From Candidatus Latescibacterota bacterium (lineage in GTDB: Bacteria > Latescibacterota > UBA2968 > UBA8231), in contig JAJEGS010000028.1 in the NCBI GenBank assembly GCA_022819745.1, positions 28,570-92,569 on the forward strand: 64,000 nucleotides of DNA, written 5' to 3'. Each line of letters opens with the position of its first letter. Positions within the stretch are counted from its first letter, which is position 1. The translations under genes were made by a program, and so were the position numbers. The notes beneath the pieces were generated by a model. The model ran no database searches. It was not told where the DNA came from and was given only the letters and a program-made list of their open reading frames with translations. Of the stretch, positions 1 to 8,461 are shown piece by piece.

Positions 1-386
1 AGGGCGCGGCGGTAGTAGGCGACAAAGAGCGGCACCCCGGCCCGGTGGGAGGCGTCAATCATTGCCAAGCACTCCTCGTGGTTGCGGGCCATTGGCTTTT
101 CGACGTAAACGGGTTTGCCGGCTTGGGCGACTTGGGCGGTGTAGTGTGCGTGGGTGTCGGGGGGCGTTGCGATATAGACCGCATTGACATCTGGGTCGGC
201 GATGAGTGCGTCGGCTTGGTCGTACCACTTGGGTACGCCGTGGCGCACGGCATAGTCGCGGGCTTTGTCTGCGTCGCGGCGCATGACCGCTACTAGTTCG
301 GAATCGCGTGTTTTGTACAGAGCGGGGCCACTTTTTACTTCTGTGACGTCGCCGCAGCCGATGATACCCCAGCGAATTGTAGCCAT
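1..386 (-). CDS. Gfo/Idh/MocA family oxidoreductase, N-terminal part
   Basis: The gene runs off the left edge, so only the first 128 codons are visible. The protein opens MATIRWGIIGCGDV, a Rossmann-fold glycine motif for NAD(P), and has the family motif EKPMA at residues 96-100. Members oxidise or reduce sugars, inositols and related polyols in the cytoplasm. The start at 386 is supported by a GGAGA ribosome site about nine bases upstream. The substrate cannot be told from the N-terminal domain alone. The start region of this gene is nearly identical to a non-coding segment at 6302-6334. Confidence 0.85.
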   Translation of the reverse strand, partial: MATIRWGIIGCGDVTEVKSGPALYKTRDSELVAVMRRDADKARDYAVRHGVPKWYDQADALIADPDVNAVYIATPPDTHAHYTAQVAQAGKPVYVEKPMARNHEECLAMIDASHRAGVPLFVAYYRRA

Positions 387-413
387 AAAATGTTCTCCAG
401 ACGAGCGAGTTAG
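381..413 (-). repeat. 33-bp direct repeat, copy 1 (RBS plus start codon)
   Basis: This segment covers the ribosome site and first codons of the Gfo/Idh gene. It matches 6302-6334 with two mismatches in the same orientation. Confidence 0.75.
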
Positions 414-555
414 TTTGTCCCAATTTCCCATTCCTGTATCCTTTCCGCAACACTCCAGCACCTCATAGCCCCTCCTCTTCCCTCTGAGCCGCCGCCGTGG
501 CACGATTCTTGCCCGTTGCCGGTACCATTCCACCCCGCAACCCAAGGCAGGGATC

Positions 556-1503
556 ATGGCCGAATTCGATACCATCGCCAAACATCTCATCCATACCTAC
601 CCTTACAACTTCGCCTGCTTCGCCCTCCATCAAGACGACGTCGACGTCATCGACGTCATCGACACCGAGCAACCCACCGTCGAAGCTCATCGCACTGACA
701 GCCTCATCCGCGTACAAGTCGGCGGCGAGGAGGCGTTGATCCATCACGAGTTTCAAACCACCGATAGTACTCCGCCCATGCCCCAGCGCATGGCCAGCTA
801 TATCGGACGCGCCATTGGGCAGCACGGGCTGCCCATCTACTCCAGTGTCATCTACCTGCGTCCCGACGCTGGCCGCACCGATCCGGGGCACTATCTCCAA
901 GAGCGACACGGCTTCCGCGTGTTGGTGCAATACCAAGTGATTCGGCTGAGTGAATTAGATGGCCAACTCATGCTCGACGAGGGACATGTAGGCTTGATTC
1001 CGTTTGCGCCATTGATGCAGCGACCGGCAAATACAGATAGGGAAGCGTGGTTGCGCCAGTGCGTAAACCGAGCGCTGCAGGTGCCGATGGACGAGCCCCT
1101 CAAAGCCAATTATCTGGCCGATCTTGCGATTTTGAGCGGTTTGGTGTATAAATCAGAAACGATTACGACCATCATCGCGGAGGAAACCATGTACGAATCG
1201 TCAGTAGTGCAGTATTTCACGGAAAAGGCCCTTGAGCAAGGCATCAAGCAAGGGATTGAGCAAGGGATTGAGCAAGGGATTGAGCAAGGGATTGAGCAAG
1301 GGATTGAGCGAGGAGGCCGCGAACGCGCCATTGAAGATCTGCTCGACGTGCTGGAGATTCGCTTTGGGTTAGCCGCGTCGGATCCGTTGGCTGCTCGCCT
1401 TGGGGCCATTGACGATGTGCAGCGCCTCAAGCAGTTGTTTCGGGCGGCCATACAGGTGCCGAGCCTTGAAGCCTTTGGGCACCTGTTAGATGCCGCCGAG
1501 TAG
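556..1503 (+). CDS. Rpn family recombination-promoting nuclease (putative transposase)
   Basis: A 315-residue protein of the Rpn/PD-(D/E)XK family, whose members are DNA nucleases linked to RecA-independent recombination. The likely active-site residues are D48 (HRTDSLIRV) and the E65-x-Q67 pair (HHEFQTT), in the spacing usual for the family. After about residue 225 comes a low-complexity stretch of six Glu-Gln-Gly-Ile-like units, then a helical C-terminal segment resembling DUF4351 (about residues 260-315). The gene stands alone, between divergent and convergent neighbours. Members often occur in many copies per genome and behave as selfish genes, so it may have been acquired. The start ATG at 556 is the first in frame and precedes the conserved N-terminus. 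Confidence 0.8.
   Translation: MAEFDTIAKHLIHTYPYNFACFALHQDDVDVIDVIDTEQPTVEAHRTDSLIRVQVGGEEALIHHEFQTTDSTPPMPQRMASYIGRAIGQHGLPIYSSVIYLRPDAGRTDPGHYLQERHGFRVLVQYQVIRLSELDGQLMLDEGHVGLIPFAPLMQRPANTDREAWLRQCVNRALQVPMDEPLKANYLADLAILSGLVYKSETITTIIAEETMYESSVVQYFTEKALEQGIKQGIEQGIEQGIEQGIEQGIERGGRERAIEDLLDVLEIRFGLAASDPLAARLGAIDDVQRLKQLFRAAIQVPSLEAFGHLLDAAE
1234..1305 (+). repeat. 12-bp in-frame tandem repeat (about six units)
   Basis: The unit GAGCAAGGGATT encodes EQGI. The last units are identical at the DNA level, and the first carry substitutions (GIKQ). Copy number can change without shifting frame. This is the usual linker of Rpn-type proteins. Confidence 0.9.
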
Positions 1504-1564
1504 TACGATGCGCTTCGGCGACGTGGACGCCGAGCCGCTGCTGGGGACCTTGAAGTGGCTCGGC

Positions 1565-2038
1565 TCAATCAAAGACTGAAAGCAATCCCGCCAAATCTTC
1601 CTCCTCCTCGTCCCCGAGCAACTGCACGCCGTCTGACGCTTCAACGTGAATAGGTACTGACGGAAACCGTTTCTTCAGGGCGCGGTAGATATGATCGCCG
1701 CCGTGCAAGGTGTGGTAGTCGCGGTCAATGCCGAGGTAGAGGTGGTCCTGTCCGTTAACGGGGAGAACGCCGGAGACAAGGACAGGGACAGAGCCAAGAA
1801 TCTGCTCAAGGGCGGAGTCTGCGCTCTCGTTTCCAAGAATAGAACCCCAGACAGTCTCAATTGCACTGTCAAGCGTTGGTGTCTGTCTCAAAACGAACGC
1901 ATTGTCTATTCCGGGAAACAGCCTCGGAGCGGTCACCATCTCTCCCGGCAACTGACTCGCGGAGACCTGCAAGGCAAGCGTTGTTGCAAGGAGAGGTAAG
2001 ACAGTGAGGGTGAAAAAGGCAGCCTTTTGCAGTATCAT
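1565..2038 (-). CDS. Secreted protein related to an inner domain of the adjacent protease
   Basis: A 157-residue protein with a signal peptide (hydrophobic residues 8-24, likely cut near VSA-S). Residues about 60-145 (VWGSILGNE, YLGIDRDY, LKKRFPSVPIHVE) are clearly homologous to residues about 350-428 of the large protease encoded immediately upstream in the same operon (gap 6 bp). I recognise no named family. The pairing of a free-standing domain with a protease that contains the same domain suggests a propeptide-like inhibitor or folding helper, but that is inference. The C-terminus is acidic (DEEEED). Confidence 0.6.
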   Translation of the reverse strand: MILQKAAFFTLTVLPLLATTLALQVSASQLPGEMVTAPRLFPGIDNAFVLRQTPTLDSAIETVWGSILGNESADSALEQILGSVPVLVSGVLPVNGQDHLYLGIDRDYHTLHGGDHIYRALKKRFPSVPIHVEASDGVQLLGDEEEEDLAGLLSVFD

Positions 2039-2044
2039 ACGCGA

Positions 2045-5000
2045 TTAGTTGCCAACCGGCTTCAAATCAAACGTGTCTTCAACCTTGTCCCACGAGTGGA
2101 AGGCAATACCCTCGTTAGTTGGAAGGCCTCCTACCAAAATTCCCACGATACGGACGATGCCGTTAGTGTCGGGAGCAGTGTAGACGGGGGAACCGCTGTC
2201 TCCAGGAATTGAGACATCTCCTTGGGTGTAGTTAATATATTCATGGAAGCGTCCGTTCACGTCACGTCTTCCCAACAACAACACATCTCCTTTGGCAAAA
2301 TTATTAGTTACCTCACCCGACAGAGCGCCGGAGAACCGGACGGGGAGCCCCTCTGTCACCTTTTGGGAGCCGGTGACTGTGTACACTGCCCCATTTGCGC
2401 CACGAATTTGCAAAGGCGCAAGGCGTTCAATGTACTTATCACTTGCGCCAACATCAAGGCAGAATTCCTCTTCGTTGCCGCTCCAGGTCAGAGAACAGCC
2501 AGGTGTCTTGGGGTGTGGGTACGCAATGAGCGAAGCGTCAACGGAGAGAATACGCCTGTCTCCTTCCTGGTAGAAATGGGGTGCTTTAAAGACCCTGCCG
2601 AGGAAGTGGTACAAGAAGCTGCCACCTCCACTGTTTCCAATCAACGTGTCTGTCCGGGAATAGTCAAGGAGCCACCGGTCATCCTTGAAGGTAAGGGGTG
2701 CGACAGTATGAGCGGATATAATAAATCCCTGAACGCCGGTTTTGGTCTCAACACCGCCAAGGGTGATGGTGGCGCAGCTGTTGTATGTATTGTCGCCAAT
2801 ACCGACAGAGCGCATAACGTCACCGCCCATAGGCAGGTTGCTCTCTGGTATATTCCGACAACTTGTATAAGGTGGCCCTTCATGCTCTTGCTTGACTCGG
2901 ATCACAACTTCTGAGGGTTCGCTGCAGAAGGTGTCCGCGCAGAGGTAGTAGTAGTATTTTGTGACTTGAGAGACAGTTGGTGCCTCATGCGTGCTGGTAA
3001 CAGTCACAGACGCGTTCGGCGCGATGTTTCCTGTTGTCGCGGTGTTCGACTCTTTGACGCCGCCTGATTGCGGTGTTGCTGTTGTTCGGGTGTGCCGGTA
3101 CACCGAGATAGGTGCGCTGTCGGTTTCACTTCCGGTGTTGGTGATAGTTGCGGTGATGGTCAGGGCGTAGGTTGACTGCACTGATTGCGGTGTCGCCTTT
3201 ATATTGGTGACGGAAAATCCGACTGTTTCCTGCGGTGTCTCAGGTTCTGAAGGCTCTGAGGGGGTCTCAGGCTCTTCCGGTGTCTCCTCCCCTTGCACGG
3301 TGACCGCTGCGGCTGAGGTGCAGTCAATGCCGGTGCAGACGTAGTAGTAGTACGTGCCCGGTGTCTCCGGTGCGCTCGCCCGCAGCGCTTTGAACAGAGA
3401 TCTGCCTGCCGTAATCGTTGACGGTCTGGTTTCTGACACTTCCTCCCCTCCTGTTGTCGGTGTGGTTGTCTCTCTCTCATGTTGGTAGAGACGGAACACA
3501 ACATCGTCTTTGTCTTCGTCAGTAGTGTTCATGACCCTTACGTAGAACGTGAGCTGTCCTCCCGGCTGTACCGGTCTGGTTGGTTTAATAAGGTAGGTTG
3601 CACTGATGCCTGATGTCTCTTCCGTCGGTGTCTCGACTTCTTCTTCAGCCTGCACCATGACAACAACAGACGCGCAGTTGTTCCCGGTGTCCTCCTCTTG
3701 CAGCGCGCTGATACAAGCGTAGTAGTGGTAGGTGCCGAGTGCCTGCGGCGCGACGGCAGAGAGATTCACAGACCTTGAGCTGTCTTTTTGCAGCAGAGCG
3801 CCGGTCGTGGTAATCGGGATACCGCCTGTCAACGGTGTCTCTGTGCTCCTTCGGTGCCGTCGGAGGAAGAGAGCCCGTGTCGCGGTCGGGGCGCCGGTGT
3901 TTGAAATGGTTGCCTGCAGGGAAATAGTCTCTCCCGGTGTCACGTTTAGCGGTGTCGCGGAGAGTTCGGTGACGGCAAGATCCGGTTCCGTCGTCTCTGG
4001 CACGACCACAACAGATCCCGGTGTCGCGGTGATCATGACGTTGTCGATAGCAACGGTGGTGAAGTCGTTGCTGGTGATACCGAAGAATCGGAGAGAGAAG
4101 GTGTCTCCAATCTGATCGCCGGAGAGGGTGAAGGTCTCCAGGTGCCACTGACCGTCTGCGTGTTGCTGACTCCAGTTTTTCAGACGACTGTAGGATCCGT
4201 TGTTGCCGATTTCAACACCAAGATACTCACTGTTGCTCATGCCGGGATCCATCCATCGGTAGAAAGAGAGGGTAACGGAGTCATGTGCTGAGAGGTCAAT
4301 AGGAGGGGAACTGAGGAAACAGACACCACATCCCTGTGCTTTCGCAACAATATTTCCGGGACCTTCACCGGGAACGGTTACATCACTTTCAAGCGATGCG
4401 GCTTCCCACTTGCTGCCGCTCCATGCGCCGAGTCCTTCTTGGAAGGTTTCAAGGAAAAGGTTAACCGGCTCTTCGGCCTCGGGGGCATCCTGCGCCGGGG
4501 TCACGGTCAGCGTCCAAGAATTCAGCGTCCCGGCATCTCCTCGTTCGTAGTCGCCGACCTGCAATTGCCAAGTACCCTTCGCCGCCTGTCCTTGCAGGGC
4601 GTCCGTTGTTGCAATGGTGCCGACGATGTTGGCCTCGGGGTTAATCCCGTCTCGGACGCCGTCGTACAGCGTCGTGGCGACCCCACTCGGCGCGACGAGA
4701 TCAATTTTCAAATCACTTTTGAACGAATGGGTGATATCCACCGCCACGGCAACAGAGCCAACCATCACGTCGTCTGGCACGGTGATGCGGCCCACGACGT
4801 GTTGTTGCCTGGTGGTGCCCCCAAGGGCTGTGTGCGGCGACTCAGCAAAGGAGATCGGCGGACCAAAGCCCGTCACCGGGGTCACCTGCCTGAGAGCGGT
4901 CATGGTCGGTCGCGTGGCCACCTTGCCCGCCTGCCGAATAACGCCGATAGACGGCTCCACGTGAATGGGCGTGACCGGAAAGCGCTGCTTTAAGGTTTCG

Positions 5001-6148
5001 TAAATGTGCTTGCCGCCTTGGGCCGTCCAGTATTCCCGGTCAATACCCAAAAACACCCGATCCTCTCCCTCAACCGGCAAGACACCGGATAGGGTGACCA
5101 GGACGTCAGCAAGCAGCCGGGCAACCACCGGATCTGCGTTCTCGTTCCCAAGAATAGACCCCCACACCACCTCGGTAACCGGGTTGAGCGAGTAGCCGCC
5201 CGCTTGGCCTATCTGCAGCGAGGCGACCGCCGCATCCGACGGATTAGCCACATAGGAGGTAAGCAACTCCGCGTCGGCCAGCTCGACGCGACCATCGCAG
5301 TTGACATCGCCCAAGGCCATCAAGCCGTGGTTGGGCAGCGCAAGGGACGGATTGACGCTGTACATGGCTACCAACAACCCATCGTCTAGATCAACGCGAC
5401 CGTTGTTGTCCACATCGCCGAGCACCCCCGCCAACGACGGCACCACCTTCCCCCGCCCCGGTCGCTCTGCCGCCACCACCAAATCCACCGCCGCCATTCC
5501 GCCGCCAAAGTCCGGGTCCACATACGTAACCAGCCCTTCGCCCGCCACCACCAACCCATACGACCCGGTCGATCCCGCCGCCCTCGACACCACCTCCACG
5601 CCCGCCCCGCCCAGCGGCACGCCCGCTTGCCCATCCAACAGCACCATCTTGCCCGTCTGATGCGCTCCCGCCACCGTCAAACGGTAGAGATACACCCCCG
5701 CTGCCGCCGCCCCACCCGCCGCATCCGTGCCATCCCACCGCGCCCGATACACTCCCGCGCTTTGCTCCTCATCCACCAGCGTCGCCACCCGCTGCCCCAA
5801 GATGTTGAACACCTCCAATCGCACCGGTGAGGTAGTTGCCAGTTGATAGGGAATGATCGTCGAAGGATTGAACGGATTGGGATAGTTTGGCCCCAGCCTA
5901 ACCGCTCGCGGCAGCACCAACGCCCCGTCCGCAGCCGTCAACGGCAATACAAACATTCCCGCCTCGTCCGTAGTGGCTTGTCCTATTGGCCCCCGGCGCA
6001 GATCGGCCACGTCAAACAGCAGCACCTGCGCCCCTGCCACCGGCGATCCAGCCGCCAGCCGCACCTGACCTTCAACCACCGGCGACGAGGCCGGACTCGC
6101 TTGAACGGAAATCAACAGACCAATCAGACAGACTAGTAGAAACGGCAT
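2045..6148 (-). CDS. Secreted multidomain trypsin-like (S1) serine protease
   Basis: The open frame extends to 6220 (1,391 codons; that numbering is used here). I prefer the ATG at 6148, residue 25, because it puts MPFLLVCLIGLLISVQA as a signal peptide directly at the N-terminus. Domains in order: carboxypeptidase-regulatory-like (48-105); FlgD-like repeat with NYPNPFNPS (110-195), usually C-terminal but here near the N-terminus; two dockerin-like calcium repeats (GDVDNNGRVD 268, GDVNCDGRVE 304); the domain shared with the 1565-2038 gene (350-428); a proprotein-convertase P-like beta domain (450-575); a MAM/lectin-like sandwich (587-735); three CARDB-like domains (745-1110); and a chymotrypsin-fold protease. 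The triad is H1171 (ISAH), D1228 (SVDASLI) and S1342 (GDSGSP). It probably acts outside the cell. Confidence 0.85.
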   Translation of the reverse strand: MPFLLVCLIGLLISVQASPASSPVVEGQVRLAAGSPVAGAQVLLFDVADLRRGPIGQATTDEAGMFVLPLTAADGALVLPRAVRLGPNYPNPFNPSTIIPYQLATTSPVRLEVFNILGQRVATLVDEEQSAGVYRARWDGTDAAGGAAAAGVYLYRLTVAGAHQTGKMVLLDGQAGVPLGGAGVEVVSRAAGSTGSYGLVVAGEGLVTYVDPDFGGGMAAVDLVVAAERPGRGKVVPSLAGVLGDVDNNGRVDLDDGLLVAMYSVNPSLALPNHGLMALGDVNCDGRVELADAELLTSYVANPSDAAVASLQIGQAGGYSLNPVTEVVWGSILGNENADPVVARLLADVLVTLSGVLPVEGEDRVFLGIDREYWTAQGGKHIYETLKQRFPVTPIHVEPSIGVIRQAGKVATRPTMTALRQVTPVTGFGPPISFAESPHTALGGTTRQQHVVGRITVPDDVMVGSVAVAVDITHSFKSDLKIDLVAPSGVATTLYDGVRDGINPEANIVGTIATTDALQGQAAKGTWQLQVGDYERGDAGTLNSWTLTVTPAQDAPEAEEPVNLFLETFQEGLGAWSGSKWEAASLESDVTVPGEGPGNIVAKAQGCGVCFLSSPPIDLSAHDSVTLSFYRWMDPGMSNSEYLGVEIGNNGSYSRLKNWSQQHADGQWHLETFTLSGDQIGDTFSLRFFGITSNDFTTVAIDNVMITATPGSVVVVPETTEPDLAVTELSATPLNVTPGETISLQATISNTGAPTATRALFLRRHRRSTETPLTGGIPITTTGALLQKDSSRSVNLSAVAPQALGTYHYYACISALQEEDTGNNCASVVVMVQAEEEVETPTEETSGISATYLIKPTRPVQPGGQLTFYVRVMNTTDEDKDDVVFRLYQHERETTTPTTGGEEVSETRPSTITAGRSLFKALRASAPETPGTYYYYVCTGIDCTSAAAVTVQGEETPEEPETPSEPSEPETPQETVGFSVTNIKATPQSVQSTYALTITATITNTGSETDSAPISVYRHTRTTATPQSGGVKESNTATTGNIAPNASVTVTSTHEAPTVSQVTKYYYYLCADTFCSEPSEVVIRVKQEHEGPPYTSCRNIPESNLPMGGDVMRSVGIGDNTYNSCATITLGGVETKTGVQGFIISAHTVAPLTFKDDRWLLDYSRTDTLIGNSGGGSFLYHFLGRVFKAPHFYQEGDRRILSVDASLIAYPHPKTPGCSLTWSGNEEEFCLDVGASDKYIERLAPLQIRGANGAVYTVTGSQKVTEGLPVRFSGALSGEVTNNFAKGDVLLLGRRDVNGRFHEYINYTQGDVSIPGDSGSPVYTAPDTNGIVRIVGILVGGLPTNEGIAFHSWDKVEDTFDLKPVGN

Positions 6149-6301
6149 AAATCCTTGTAATCTTTCCTTATTTAACGCGAGTGGCCTTCTAACAGAAGTC
6201 GAGCTTCCACTTAGTCGCATATGTATTGTATTCTTTCATTACATAGCACAACCATACACTCTGTGAGACTGCATGTCGAACCTCTCTTTAGAGTGCGAGC
6301 C

Positions 6302-6334
6302 AGCCATAAAACGTTCTCCTGACGAGCGAGTTAG
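6302..6334 (-). repeat. 33-bp direct repeat, copy 2
   Basis: This near-identical copy of 381-413 begins at the last base of the recQ stop and carries a ribosome site and ATG that lead into no recognisable gene. It looks like a leftover of a recombination event involving the start of a Gfo/Idh-type gene. Confidence 0.7.
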
Positions 6335-8265
6335 GCGGCCTGTTGGACGATGGCGAGCAGGCCGTCGCCGTATTTTTCGGCTTTGGCCGGGCCGATGCCG
6401 TGTGCCAGCTTGAGTTCTTCGAGATTGGCAGGCCGCAGCAGGACGATATCGCGGAGCGTGCGGTCGCTGGCGATGACGTAGGGCGGAACCTTTTCGTCGC
6501 GGGCCACTGACATGCGATAATGGCGAAGTGCATCGAAGAGGGCTTGAGCTTTTTCGTCGAGTTCCTCGCCGGGGTTGGGAGTTCGAGGACGGACGCGCGC
6601 GGTGTGGGCTGCTGGGAGCGGAGCCGACTTCGGCGGCAGGAGCAGGCGAGCGGGCCGTTCGGCGTGAATGACTTGGCGTCCTTCCTCCGTGAGGATTACG
6701 ACCGGCCGCTCGCCGCCGGAAAAATCGACCCAACCAGCCGTGACCAGCCGACGCAAAAGCTGCAAAAGCCAACGTTCAGAATGCTCCTTGAGGGTGCCAA
6801 AGGTCGGGGTCCGATCTAGGCCATCGCGTGCAAGGCGGGCGTCTGTGGTGCCGCGCAGGAGCTTGGCCGCCATTTGGATGCCGTAGCGTCTGTGCAGACG
6901 GGCGACCGCGCAAAGGGCTTTGCGCACAGTGGTGGTGACCTCTGTGGCGTCGTCCGCTTCGGCATGGGAGAGATTGCGGCAGACGTCGCAGCGGCCGCAG
7001 CCCGAGAGCGTTTCTTCCTCGTCGCCGAAGTAGCGCAGAATCGCGTCGTGGCGACAGGACCCGCCCTCGCTCCAGCGCATCAGTTCCAAAAAGAGATTCC
7101 ACTTGTGCTGGACCACCGCTTGGTCGGGGGCGCGGCCGTTGGCATCGCTTTCGATTAGGTGGCGTCGCAACGGCATGTCGCCGGGGGAGACCAGCAGCAG
7201 GCAGTAGGCGTCTTGGCCGTCGCGCCCGGCGCGGCCTACTTCCTGATAGTACGCTTCAATCGAGCTAGGCGGGGCGAGATGGGCGATGGCGCGCACGTCG
7301 GCGCGGTCGATGCCCATGCCAAAGGCATTGGTCGCCACTACGATTTGGATTTGGTCTTGCATAAAGGCGCGCTGCACGGCGTCGCGGTCTGGCCCCGCCA
7401 TACCCGCGTGATAGGCGTCCACCCGCCAGCCGTCCTCTTTCAGGCGGGCGGCTTCTTCCTCGGTACTCTTGCGGGTAGGGGCATAGACGATGGCGGTACC
7501 GGGCCTTTGGTCGGGCGCACTGAGGGCTTCGGCCAGCAGTGCATCAATCCGCTGGCGGCGCTCGGCGGCGCTGTTGATTTCGGCGACTCGCAGCGCGAGG
7601 TTGGGCCGGGCAAAGCCGCGCACTAGCTGTGGGGTGTCGCTCGGCAGCCCGAGGCGTTCGAGGATTTCGTCGCGCACGACCGGCGTGGCTGTGGCGGTGC
7701 AGGCGAGGACCCGACAGTCGGGCAACTCGCGGACCAGCTCGCCGATCTGCAAGTACTCGGGCCGGAAGTCGTGCCCCCACTCGCTGATGCAGTGGGCCTC
7801 GTCCACGGCGATAAGCGAGCACTTGATCTGGCTCAGGAGAGCGCGGAAGCCGGGGTAGGTCAGCCGCTCGGGCGCGGCATAGACCAGCTTGTACTGGCCT
7901 TGGGCCACTCCACTCATGCGGCGGCGCAACTCGTCGCCATCAAGGGTTGAGGATAGGTACGTGGCGGCGAGGCCGCGCCGCTGTAGCGCTTGGACTTGAT
8001 CGTGCATCAGGGCGATGAGCGGCGAGACCACTAAGGCCGTGCCCGGCAGCAGGGCCGCGGGTAGTTGGTAGGTCAAGCTCTTGCCGCCGCCAGTGGGGGC
8101 GACCAAAAGCAGGCGACCGGTGGCGAGTAGGGTTTCGATGGCTTCGCGTTGACCGGGCAGAAAGCGCTCAAAGCCGAGTCGGGCTAGTGCGGCGTCGAGA
8201 ACGGCTGGGGGAGGCTTGAGGGAGTCGGCGTCGTTGAGAAAGAGGACGTTTTTATGTTCGGTCAT
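6331..8265 (-). CDS. recQ: ATP-dependent DNA helicase RecQ
   Basis: A 3'-5' SF2 helicase of recombination and fork repair, 644 residues from the ATG at 8265 (MTEHKNVLF). The open frame reaches 8382, but the upstream part is not conserved-looking. Motifs in order: Walker A APTGGGKS, DEAHCISEWGHDFRPEY (motif II plus the RecQ aromatic loop), FGMGIDRADV and the QEVGRAGRDG motif VI. These are followed by the zinc-binding RecQ-Ct segment (CRHDAIL...CGRCDVC), a winged-helix domain and a C-terminal HRDC domain (LDEKAQALFDALRHYR to the end). Length and layout match Escherichia coli RecQ. It is transcribed apart from the upstream DUF839 gene, which has its own terminator. Confidence 0.95.
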   Translation of the reverse strand: MTEHKNVLFLNDADSLKPPPAVLDAALARLGFERFLPGQREAIETLLATGRLLLVAPTGGGKSLTYQLPAALLPGTALVVSPLIALMHDQVQALQRRGLAATYLSSTLDGDELRRRMSGVAQGQYKLVYAAPERLTYPGFRALLSQIKCSLIAVDEAHCISEWGHDFRPEYLQIGELVRELPDCRVLACTATATPVVRDEILERLGLPSDTPQLVRGFARPNLALRVAEINSAAERRQRIDALLAEALSAPDQRPGTAIVYAPTRKSTEEEAARLKEDGWRVDAYHAGMAGPDRDAVQRAFMQDQIQIVVATNAFGMGIDRADVRAIAHLAPPSSIEAYYQEVGRAGRDGQDAYCLLLVSPGDMPLRRHLIESDANGRAPDQAVVQHKWNLFLELMRWSEGGSCRHDAILRYFGDEEETLSGCGRCDVCRNLSHAEADDATEVTTTVRKALCAVARLHRRYGIQMAAKLLRGTTDARLARDGLDRTPTFGTLKEHSERWLLQLLRRLVTAGWVDFSGGERPVVILTEEGRQVIHAERPARLLLPPKSAPLPAAHTARVRPRTPNPGEELDEKAQALFDALRHYRMSVARDEKVPPYVIASDRTLRDIVLLRPANLEELKLAHGIGPAKAEKYGDGLLAIVQQAA

Positions 8266-8380
8266 TCGAGAGAATTGGATCGGCGTGGTAGCATCTGGCG
8301 GAGCAGAAAATATAAGTCGGTCTAAGACCCTTGCAATTGGCGTGCCAGCCCAATTTTCAGAGAAAATAAGTGCGTACCAC

Positions 8381-8412
8381 AAAAAGCGCTGTGCAGAATA
8401 CTACACAGCGCT
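8381..8412 (-). terminator. Rho-independent terminator of the DUF839 gene
   Basis: On the minus strand the perfect 9-bp stem AGCGCTGTG/CACAGCGCT (arms 8404-8412 and 8385-8393, 10-nt loop) is followed by a run of five T. It lies between the DUF839 gene stop and recQ. Confidence 0.75.
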
Positions 8413-8461
8413 GTATCGCCTGCCGGACTCGAAGGCGGAGAATTCTTATAGACTTGAAGAG

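Noticed and set aside
1110..1568. 152-codon minus-strand frame opposite the Rpn gene
   Set aside because: It is a serine/arginine-rich shadow with repeated IPCS units created by the EQGI repeat.
2222..2914. 230-codon plus-strand frame inside the giant protease
   Set aside because: It is a shadow frame opposite a clearly conserved protease domain.
6149..6220. Longer start of the giant protease at 6220
   Set aside because: It would place 24 charged residues before the signal peptide. The ATG at 6148 gives a normal signal.
8266..8382. RecQ start at 8382
   Set aside because: The 39 extra residues are not RecQ-like, and the ATG at 8265 leads directly into the conserved part.
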